From Bacillota bacterium (GTDB taxonomy: Bacteria > Bacillota > Clostridia > Christensenellales > Aristaeellaceae), in assembly GCA_023459275.1 (NCBI GenBank), contig JAEWVC010000047.1, forward strand, positions 1 through 41,712: DNA of 41,712 nucleotides, in the 5' to 3' direction. A model generated the notes under the pieces. That model saw only the letters and a list, made by a program, of their open reading frames with translations. It did no database searches and had not been told where the DNA came from. Below, one piece after another: positions 23,258-29,144 of this stretch; within the stretch, counting starts at the first letter, position 1; the number at the start of each line of letters is the position of its first letter. A program made the position numbers and the translations under genes.

Positions 23258-23632
23258 TTAGGCGGCACCGTCCGGCCTCCGCCGCTTTGCCAGCTCCGCA
23301 CGGACTTCCTCCAAAAGCTGGCCGCAAAGCGCGAGCACGCTGCCGATACCTTCCTTGCCGATGCCGTCATAATGAATGCCACTCAGGACAACGCAATGCC
23401 TTAATAGCCCTTCCCCAAGAATCACCTCCCGGAAATCCCGTACGATCCCGCCTTCCCTGTGTCCAGGAAAAACCGTTTCCGCAGGCAACAGTCCCGCCCC
23501 GCCCACAGCCGCGGCGCCGATGTGGGGCGCGTCCCCCCCATATATCAGGATGCAGCCATCCATGCCCAGAAGGAGCACTTCCGCCTCCACACGGTACATT
23601 CCCTCTCCCCTTGCGAAGCTAAGCCTTTCCAT
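23258..23632 (-). CDS. LpdD-like prenylated-flavin chaperone / UbiD accessory protein
   Basis: A 124-residue protein resembling LpdD, the small third component of gallate/protocatechuate decarboxylase systems, now thought to help deliver or mature prFMN on UbiD. Visible signatures are LIYGGDAPHIGAAAVGG, ETVFPGHREGGIVRDF and VVLSGIHYDGIGKEGI, rich in Gly and His and matching the GG-PHIG and GIH-(Y)D motifs I associate with the family. It heads the operon that ends with ubiD and is divergent from ubiX, which supports the link. ATG 23632 has AGGGG upstream; an ATG at 23599 preceded by AAGGGGAG is an equally good start and would give 113 residues. Confidence 0.72.
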   Translation of the reverse strand: MERLSFARGEGMYRVEAEVLLLGMDGCILIYGGDAPHIGAAAVGGAGLLPAETVFPGHREGGIVRDFREVILGEGLLRHCVVLSGIHYDGIGKEGIGSVLALCGQLLEEVRAELAKRRRPDGAA

Positions 23633-23719
23633 CGCGCACCCCTGCCGCCAGGCGAATTTCTATGCCGTTCCTGCCGCCCGGCCATCGTCCAGAGATTATA
23701 TACCGATTGCATTTCGAGT

Positions 23720-23734
23720 GTATACATTATAACA
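23720..23734 (-). promoter_or_regulatory. Extended -10 promoter and GTATAC operator of the UbiD operon
   Basis: Minus strand TGTTATAAT (23734-23726), an extended -10, followed at once by GTATAC (23725-23720). No clear -35 is seen at 17 bp. Position of the palindrome right after the -10 agrees with the other catabolic operons of the window. Confidence 0.65.
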
Positions 23735-23858
23735 CAGGAAATACTTCTTTGGAATATGAAACGCTGCGAAGGTCTATTTTCATCACTATGCACGATAAAT
23801 TTTATCACATTTATTCATATTGGGCAAGTATGCCTTGAGACAGCAGGTGGATCACCGA

Positions 23859-23887
23859 TTGACAAGCCCGCCGGCCTATGCTACTAT
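23859..23887 (+). promoter_or_regulatory. Promoter of ubiX
   Basis: TTGACA (23859-23864), 17 bp, TACTAT (23882-23887), about 93 bp before the ubiX ATG. No GTATAC lies near it. The 348-bp gap from 23633 to 23980 thus holds two divergent promoters, only one of which has the operator. Confidence 0.65.
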
Positions 23888-23980
23888 TCCCGCATGCAAA
23901 CAGCCGGCAAGCCGGCATCATGCGGAGCTAAAACATGCGGTGGGATCAAGCCGTCATGGCACGGGAAGGAAGATCAGCGG

Positions 23981-24553
23981 ATGGCGGAACGGAAGAAGAG
24001 ACTGGTGATTGGGGTATCCGGTGCCAGCGGCTCCCTGCTGGCGCTGGACCTTTTGCAGCAGATAAAGCGCTTCTCCAACTGGGAAACCCATGTGGTGGTC
24101 ACGGCCTGCGCCAGGAAGACCCTTCAAAGCGAGCTTCCTGACATGCCCGGATGCCTGGATGAGCTGGCCGATTTCCTATATGGCCCGCAGGACATTGGCG
24201 CCAGGATCGCCAGCGGCTCCTTTGCCACGGAGGGCATGGTGATCGTACCCTGCAGCATGAAAACAGCAGCGGGCATCCACAGCGGCTACAGTGACAACCT
24301 GCTTCTGCGCGCCGCCGACGTCACCCTCAAAGAACGCCGTCCTCTGGTATTGTGCGTGCGGGAATCCCCTCTTTCCCCCATCCATCTTCGAAACATGCTG
24401 GAGCTTTCCCAGCTTGGCGTGCACATTCTTCCGCCGATGATGGCCTTTTACAGCCGTCCCGGCACCATTGGGGAGATGGTGCGGCACCATACCGGCAAGA
24501 TCCTAAACATTTTTCAGGAGGAAGCGGAAGGCTACAGGCGGTGGGATGGCTGA
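23981..24553 (+). CDS. ubiX: UbiX-family flavin prenyltransferase
   Basis: A 190-residue UbiX/Pad1/LpdB homologue that joins dimethylallyl phosphate to FMN to make prenyl-FMN, the cofactor of UbiD. It has VIGVSGASGSLLALDLLQ at the N terminus for FMN binding, IVPCSMKTAAGIHSGYSDNL, and RRPLVLCVRESPLSPIHLRN with the conserved Arg/Glu pair. PPMMAFYSRPGTIGEMV carries the active-site Tyr. Length is normal. ATG 23981 has AAGGAAG eight bases upstream. It is monocistronic and divergent from the LpdD-TAXI-TRAP-UbiD operon, completing the B-C-D decarboxylase set. Its promoter lacks the regulon operator, so cofactor supply may be constitutive. Confidence 0.93.
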   Translation: MAERKKRLVIGVSGASGSLLALDLLQQIKRFSNWETHVVVTACARKTLQSELPDMPGCLDELADFLYGPQDIGARIASGSFATEGMVIVPCSMKTAAGIHSGYSDNLLLRAADVTLKERRPLVLCVRESPLSPIHLRNMLELSQLGVHILPPMMAFYSRPGTIGEMVRHHTGKILNIFQEEAEGYRRWDG

Positions 24554-24614
24554 TGTCCCTGCCGGCCTGCGGGCGGAAAGCATGGGAAAAGATGGTGAAT
24601 AGCTGCTTTTGCGC

Positions 24615-24643
24615 TTGTAAAAAAACAATGTGTATACTATAAT
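24615..24643 (+). promoter_or_regulatory. Promoter of GntR regulator 2 with operator in the spacer
   Basis: TTGTAA (24615-24620), 17 bp, TATAAT (24638-24643), with GTATAC (24632-24637) directly upstream of the -10. The GTGTATACTATAAT block is identical to that of regulator 1. A leader of about 95 bp follows before the ATG; I see no clear structure in it. Confidence 0.72.
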
Positions 24644-24740
24644 GTAACATTATGATGTGTTCCCAGACCGGGCAGTATCCGGAACGATCCTCCCCGGCCT
24701 ACCTCCGGCATCAATACCAAGTGATGGGGTGGCTTTCCGC

Positions 24741-25394
24741 ATGGAAAAGAACGGTTTGAAAAATGTGGCATACGACCATCTGCTTGCGCAGATCTGTTCC
24801 GGAGGCATGGGTCCCAACACACCTATCGTGGAGCAGGACATTTCCCGGCTGCTGAACATCAGCCGCACGCCCGTACGGGAAGCCCTTAAGCAGCTGGAAA
24901 TGGAGGGGCTGGTGACCCATATTCCCTCCAGGGGCACCTTTGTCCGGGAACTTACACTGCAGGACATCAACGAAATCTATCAAATAAGAAAGCTATTCGA
25001 AATGGCCGCGCTGACCCAGGCGGTGCATCTTATTCCAGAAGAAGAACTGGGTGAAATGGAAAAGGAGCTCACCTCCATCGGCGACTTAAGCGAGGAGGAG
25101 GACTTTTATCACGCCGACCGCCATTTGCACTCCACGCTTTTGAAGTATGCCTACAATACCCGCATGGTAGCGTTTTACGATATCCTCAACGCGCAGATCG
25201 AGCGCATCCGCCGCATCTCCTCCGCTACCCCCAGGCGTTTGGCAGCCTCCAAGGCGGAACATCTGGCCATCATCCAGGCCATCCGCAACCGTGATTTGGA
25301 GGCTTCCTGCCAGGCGCTGTCCAGCCATATAGACAATGTGCAAAAAAGCGCGCTGCGGGTGTTCGATTCCATGCGCATGGGGCTGAAGGTGTAG
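24741..25394 (+). CDS. GntR-family transcriptional regulator, FadR/FCD type (2)
   Basis: A 217-residue paralogue of the regulator at 17992. Residues from about 28 to 69 (IVEQDISRLLNISRTPVREA to SRGTFVR) are identical in both proteins, so DNA recognition should be the same. The FCD domain keeps HADRHLHSTLLKYAYNTRM, AEHLAIIQAIRNRD and LSSHIDN but differs around residues 95-125, part of the effector region. I count roughly 48 differences in all. ATG 24741 follows GGGGTGG at a slightly long distance, so translation may be weak. It lies after ubiX on the same strand but has its own promoter. The pair may respond to two inducers at shared operators. Confidence 0.92.
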   Translation: MEKNGLKNVAYDHLLAQICSGGMGPNTPIVEQDISRLLNISRTPVREALKQLEMEGLVTHIPSRGTFVRELTLQDINEIYQIRKLFEMAALTQAVHLIPEEELGEMEKELTSIGDLSEEEDFYHADRHLHSTLLKYAYNTRMVAFYDILNAQIERIRRISSATPRRLAASKAEHLAIIQAIRNRDLEASCQALSSHIDNVQKSALRVFDSMRMGLKV

Positions 25395-25485
25395 ACATCA
25401 CGGCCCCGAAGCGGAAGCGCGCCGGAAATCGCCGGATGCTCCAAAAAAGTCCCAAAGGAAACCTTCGCAAAATGCTTTCAACATC

Positions 25486-25514
25486 TTGACAGATAAGCCT
25501 TTCGATTATATACT
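25486..25514 (+). promoter_or_regulatory. Promoter of tRNA-Leu
   Basis: TTGACA (25486-25491), 17 bp, TATACT (25509-25514), about 60 bp before the mature tRNA. The -10 contains TATAC but not the full TGTATACA operator. Confidence 0.72.
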
Positions 25515-25574
25515 AATGATCGCTGCCCGCGTAGCCGGATGAGGGAAACGTTCCGGCGGGGCAAGCGGGTCCAT

Positions 25575-25657
25575 GCGATCGTGGCGGAATTGGCATACGC
25601 GCACGTTTGAGGGGCGTGTCCGAGAGGGTACGGGTTCAAGTCCCGTCGATCGCACCA
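25575..25657 (+). tRNA. tRNA-Leu (anticodon GAG)
   Basis: An 83-nt cloverleaf. Acceptor arms GCGATCG and CGATCGC pair perfectly, followed by A and an encoded CCA. The anticodon stem CACGT/GCGTG holds the loop TTGAGGG with anticodon GAG (reads CTC/CTT). A long variable arm, normal for class II tRNA-Leu, and the T arm GGGTTCAAGTCCC are present. It has its own promoter and terminator and stands at the right edge of the catabolic island. Confidence 0.95.
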
Positions 25658-25662
25658 TGGAA

Positions 25663-25699
25663 AAGGCTGCTGACTTTTGTTGGCGGCCTTTTTCTTTTT
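25663..25699 (+). terminator. Terminator after tRNA-Leu
   Basis: AAGGCTGC (25663-25670) pairs with GCGGCCTT (25683-25690) with one G-T pair, followed by TTTCTTTTT. The rest of the 319-bp gap to 25976 shows only a possible -10 (TATAAT near 25854) for the next gene and a T-rich run at 25807-25815. Confidence 0.65.
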
Positions 25700-25976
25700 C
25701 TGAATTTACCCATGTCCGCGGAGTTTTGATTGCCGCAAAAAGCCTGCAGCGCCTCTCAAACGGCCTTCCTCCTGGTTTCAGGCGGCGTACCCGCGGCATG
25801 GAAAGATTTTTTTTTCAAAAAGCGTGCACGGCCGCAAATACCTGCTATAATAATGCAGTTCTCGTGTCGATTGTTCCAAGTGTACCTCTTGGTTTCTTGC
25901 AACGTCCAGTGACTGATTGTAGGGCCATTTGAAACGACGAAAATTCAACGATTGGACAAGAATCGGGAGGTACTTT

Positions 25977-26270
25977 ATGTATCAGGACAAAACCCTTGTG
26001 TGCCGTGACTGCGGCGCCGAATTCGTATTCTCTGCTTCCGAGCAGGCCTTCTTCGCCGAGAAGGGCTTCACCAACGAGCCTGGCCGCTGCCCGGCCTGCC
26101 GCGCCAACAAGCGCAACAGCGGACGCAATGACAGGGGCAATGCTCCCCGCCAGATGTATGACGCCATTTGCGATAGCTGCGGCCGTCCCACGCAGGTGCC
26201 CTTCCAGCCCCGCGGAGACAAGCCCGTCTACTGCCGCGACTGCTATAACAAGCTCAACCCCCGCTACTGA
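25977..26270 (+). CDS. CxxC zinc-ribbon domain protein
   Basis: A 97-residue protein with three cysteine pairs and one added pair. LVCRDCGAEFVFSASEQAFF is the zinc-ribbon start, then CPAC at about residue 41, and CDSCGRPTQVPFQPRGDKPV with CRDC towards the end. This is the small zinc-ribbon family common in Clostridia; the N-terminal part resembles the probable zinc-ribbon domain often annotated zf-trcl. Function is not known; a nucleic-acid or regulatory role is possible. ATG 25977 follows GGGAGG six bases upstream; an upstream in-frame ATG at 25929 lacks a site. It is monocistronic with a strong terminator. Confidence 0.85.
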   Translation: MYQDKTLVCRDCGAEFVFSASEQAFFAEKGFTNEPGRCPACRANKRNSGRNDRGNAPRQMYDAICDSCGRPTQVPFQPRGDKPVYCRDCYNKLNPRY

Positions 26271-26321
26271 TAGCACACAGCGAATCCCTTTCCGGAAACG
26301 GCAAGAGATCAGGTTGTAAGC

Positions 26322-26360
26322 AAAAAGACTGCTTTTCGCGCAAGCGAAGGCAGTCTTTTT
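26322..26360. terminator. Strong bidirectional terminator
   Basis: AAAAAGACTGC pairs with GCAGTCTTTTT, extended inside by TTCGC-GCAA-GCGAA, a stable tetraloop hairpin. A-tract and T-tract on both sides make it work in either direction. It ends the zinc-ribbon transcript. Confidence 0.88.
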
Positions 26361-26483
26361 ACCTATAACCTGCCAAAAATCAAGGCCTGCCCCGGCGTGC
26401 TGCCACCGTGTTGAACGGCAGGCAGGCTTCCGTACAGGCTTTTCAAGGCAACGGCGGTTCTCCTTCAAGTGCCGGGATTTTTG

Positions 26484-26492
26484 TGCTATACT
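26484..26492 (+). promoter_or_regulatory. Possible extended -10 promoter of the EamA gene
   Basis: TGCTATACT fits TG-n-TATACT, 28 bp before the ATG at 26521; the -35 (TTCAAG at 17 bp) is weak. Confidence 0.4.
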
Positions 26493-26520
26493 TGCGTTTG
26501 TACAGGCGGAGGCACAGCAC

Positions 26521-27420
26521 ATGATGAAAGACAAACGGACAAGAGCTATCCTATCGGCAGTTACTGCGGCATTATGTTACGGGACAAGCGCCCCCCTTTC
26601 AAAATTGCTGCTGGCGCATCTTCCGGCAACCTTCATGGCGGCGCTCCTTTACCTTGGCGCCGGCCTTGGCATGGCTGTGCTTGCACTGGTCCGTAAGCTT
26701 TCGGGCGCGAAAACAAAAGACACAAGTCTTATGGCGAAGGACCTACCTTATGTCTTGGCGATGATCGCCCTTGACATAGCGGCACCGGTATTGTTTATGC
26801 TTGGTCTGTCTATGACATCGCCGTCAGGCGTGGCATTGCTGAACAATTTTGAAATTGTCGCAACAACGCTGGTTGCGCGGATCATTTTCCGAGAAGCGGT
26901 CGGGAAGCGGATGTGGCTGGCCATACTGCTGATCATTCTTGCCAGCATTCTTCTGACCGTAGAGGATATCAACAGCCTGTCCTTCTCCGCCGGATCTGTT
27001 TTTGTGGTACTTGCCTGCCTGTGCTGGGGTATTGAAAACAATTGTACACGGATGCTGTCCATACATGATCCTATGCAAATTGTGATGATCAAGGGGATCG
27101 GGTCCGGGCTTGGCGCCCTTGGGATTGCCTACTTTACCAACGCCTTGAAAATGGAGGTGCTGTACATTGGGTTAGCCCTCCTGCTGGGTTGCTTTTCCTA
27201 TGGCCTGAGTATTTACTTCTATGTTCTGGCACAACGGGAGTTAGGCGCAACGCGGACCAGCGCCTATTATGCCATCGCCCCCTTTATCGGCGTTGCACTG
27301 TCATTGGCCCTTTTCAGGCAGCCGGTATCAGCCGCTTTCCTGTCCGCGCTGCTGGTTATGGCCGCAGGCGTTTACTTCACGGTTTTCGAAAAGCATTCGC
27401 ACGGCATGCCCGTGAAGTAA
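26521..27420 (+). CDS. EamA/DMT-family transporter (2)
   Basis: A 299-residue membrane protein with ten predicted helices in two EamA repeats. The first runs from AILSAVTAALCYGTSAPLSK to about residue 135 (ILASILLTVEDINSL); the second starts GSVFVVLACLCWGIENNCTR. TSPSGVALLNNFEIVATTLV and LAQRELGATRTSAYYAIAPF are the conserved helix 4 and helix 9 segments. It probably exports small metabolites or drugs. ATG 26521 has GCGGAGG eight bases upstream. The sequence has visibly lower G+C and more varied codons than its neighbours, which may indicate separate acquisition. It stands alone between two terminators. Confidence 0.88.
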   Translation: MMKDKRTRAILSAVTAALCYGTSAPLSKLLLAHLPATFMAALLYLGAGLGMAVLALVRKLSGAKTKDTSLMAKDLPYVLAMIALDIAAPVLFMLGLSMTSPSGVALLNNFEIVATTLVARIIFREAVGKRMWLAILLIILASILLTVEDINSLSFSAGSVFVVLACLCWGIENNCTRMLSIHDPMQIVMIKGIGSGLGALGIAYFTNALKMEVLYIGLALLLGCFSYGLSIYFYVLAQRELGATRTSAYYAIAPFIGVALSLALFRQPVSAAFLSALLVMAAGVYFTVFEKHSHGMPVK

Positions 27421-27568
27421 TCGCAAATGAACACACCCGCGAGGCATCAGCGCACATGCATGCCATGCCCCGGACTTGCACCATACGCATACCCACGAAA
27501 AGTCATACGACTGAAGCATACATTGTTTCAAAGCAGCAAGAGATTTTCGGCATGACAAAGCACCGCGC

Positions 27569-27604
27569 AAAAAAACCGGCAAATCGGCAATTTGATATTT
27601 GCCG
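27569..27604 (-). terminator. Terminator of the toroid/HD/AarF block
   Basis: Minus strand CGGCAAAT ... ATTTGCCG stem with a 12-base loop, then GTTTTTTT. It starts about 16 bp after the stop at 27620 and also separates that gene from the convergent EamA gene. Confidence 0.75.
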
Positions 27605-27619
27605 CCCGTATCACCGCCA

Positions 27620-28477
27620 TCAACAGCCTGCCCAGCGCACAGCCCCGCCCCCAAGATTTCCCCATATTTCCTGCAGCCGCAGCGTTCCGGGAAGACTGGG
27701 CTCACCTTTTTTACAAAACGCAAACTCCTTCAGCTTCGGATGCGGGCGCTCCGTAACGATCTGGCCGTTGACAAGCTTGGCTTCCAGGATGGCCAGCGCC
27801 TCATGAAACCTTGCGTCCTTTTTCGCCATGTCAAAAAAGGACAGCACATACATGTAGTAAAAGAGGTTGTACGTCAAAAAAGGATACGTAACCTGCATGA
27901 ACAGCGTGCCGATCCCGTAATGGCAGGGGCCCAGGGGCCTGCGGGTGACAAAGTGGGCAAGCAGGAATTCCACGGCCCTGTTAAGCGCATCCGAATGATT
28001 CACCATCGGGGTAAACCGGAAGGCGTCCAGCGCCATCAGCGTCGGCCCCGGATTGGAAAATTCCGTTTCCGGACCGCGCCCGAAACTGAACTTCAGGCAC
28101 CGCCAGCCCCCATCGCCGTGCTGGATGGCAAGCAGGTGCGCAAAGGTTTTCGCAAGCCTTGCGTCGGCGGCATAGCCCAAACAGCACAGCGTCCGCAGGG
28201 CGTGGATGGTCTGGCAGGGGTAGATGGCGCCCTCCGGAGACAGCTTGAACCTGCCGTCCTCCCGCCACGCGCTGAAAACCAGGTCCGCCGCTTCCCGCAG
28301 GACCGGTTCGCGGGGGTCGGCTCCAAGCTCCAACAGCAGCAGCGGTGCCCCGATGGCCGAAAACGGCCCGCCCTTTTGAAGCCGCCTGTCCGGCGTTGTC
28401 CAAAGATCGCCGCCGAGATGGTTCCGCATGGCAAGGACTGCGTCCCGGCCAGCTTGACGGGGATCATCCAGTAGCAA
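27620..28477 (-). CDS. Prenyltransferase/squalene-cyclase-like alpha-alpha toroid protein
   Basis: About 285 residues of repeating helix pairs. The repeat core AIQHGDGGWRCLKFSFGRGP has the G-D-G-G-W element typical of terpene-cyclase and protein-prenyltransferase toroids, and earlier repeats show WREDGRFKLSPEGAIYPCQT and HALRTLCCLGYAADARLAKT. No DxDD or DCTAE cyclase motif is visible, so it is probably not an active cyclase but a toroid-fold hydrolase or binding protein of unknown role. The TTG at 28477 is preceded by GGGAGGGAGG; an ATG at 28498 lies inside that purine run and has no site of its own. It is the last gene behind an HD protein. Confidence 0.65.
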   Translation of the reverse strand: MLLDDPRQAGRDAVLAMRNHLGGDLWTTPDRRLQKGGPFSAIGAPLLLLELGADPREPVLREAADLVFSAWREDGRFKLSPEGAIYPCQTIHALRTLCCLGYAADARLAKTFAHLLAIQHGDGGWRCLKFSFGRGPETEFSNPGPTLMALDAFRFTPMVNHSDALNRAVEFLLAHFVTRRPLGPCHYGIGTLFMQVTYPFLTYNLFYYMYVLSFFDMAKKDARFHEALAILEAKLVNGQIVTERPHPKLKEFAFCKKGEPSLPGTLRLQEIWGNLGGGAVRWAGC

Positions 28478-28514
28478 GTGTACCGCCTCCCTCCCCATCA
28501 AAATGCAGGCGTTT

Positions 28515-29123
28515 TTATGCCTGGAAGCTGACGGTATGGATCTCGTTGAAAAACAGACCGTAGATGTCAGAACCGCACAGGCTGTCGAACAGGCTTTTCA
28601 GGGCAAAGGTGGCTTCCCATTTGGGAAGGGTCATGGCAGTTACGCCGTGCCGCCTGGCCACATCCACCAGGCGGACCTGCAAAAGGCATACGCCCCGGGG
28701 CAGGCATATGGCATCGCAAAGCTGGATCAGCTGGTCATAGCGGTCATAGGCGGCGGCCCCCAAGGCTTCCGACAGAAACGCAAGCTCCTGCGCCGTACAG
28801 TCCTGCTTTCCGGAATACGCCGCAAGATCCCGGTACGGGAAGGAGTGGGTCAGGCAAACCCTTGCGGCGCGGGGATAGCCCTTCTCCGCCATCAGCCGGT
28901 AACCCGCCACAACGTGATGCAGGTCCCGCACCCCTTCATACCGGCCAATATCGTGTAAGAGCCCCAGGACATAGGCTTCCCCGGCCTGCAGGCCGCACCT
29001 TTGGGCGATGGCTTCTGCCGCCCTGGCAGTCACCCGGCTGTGCTCCGCCCACGGCCCCGGATTGCAGGTTTCTCCCCAGGCAAGCAAGGCTTCCGCCTCC
29101 GGCTTTGAGGGCAATCCGTTCAT
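28515..29123 (-). CDS. HD-domain protein, probable phosphohydrolase
   Basis: A 202-residue HD protein. EHSRVTARAAEAIAQRCGL gives the first His, YVLGLLHDIGRYEGV the His-Asp pair, and CLTHSFPYRDLA a further His; these ligands bind one or two metals. The C-terminal third has KWEATFALKSLFDSLCGSDI with no known motif. Such small HD proteins hydrolyse nucleotides or phosphoesters, often in stress or RNA metabolism. ATG 29123 has GGGGGAG five bases upstream, and an ATG at 29144 lacks one. It follows the AarF gene by 21 bp, so the two are probably co-transcribed. Confidence 0.85.
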   Translation of the reverse strand: MNGLPSKPEAEALLAWGETCNPGPWAEHSRVTARAAEAIAQRCGLQAGEAYVLGLLHDIGRYEGVRDLHHVVAGYRLMAEKGYPRAARVCLTHSFPYRDLAAYSGKQDCTAQELAFLSEALGAAAYDRYDQLIQLCDAICLPRGVCLLQVRLVDVARRHGVTAMTLPKWEATFALKSLFDSLCGSDIYGLFFNEIHTVSFQA

Positions 29124-29144
29124 GAGCTCTCCCCCTGCATACAC

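Noticed and set aside
25573..25932. Plus-strand frame starting in tRNA-Leu
   Set aside because: Its first 27 codons are the translated tRNA, a well known false gene; the rest covers the tRNA terminator.
27189..27806. Plus-strand frame overlapping the end of the EamA gene
   Set aside because: It is out of frame with the transporter, runs through the terminator and into the antisense of the toroid gene, and resembles no family.
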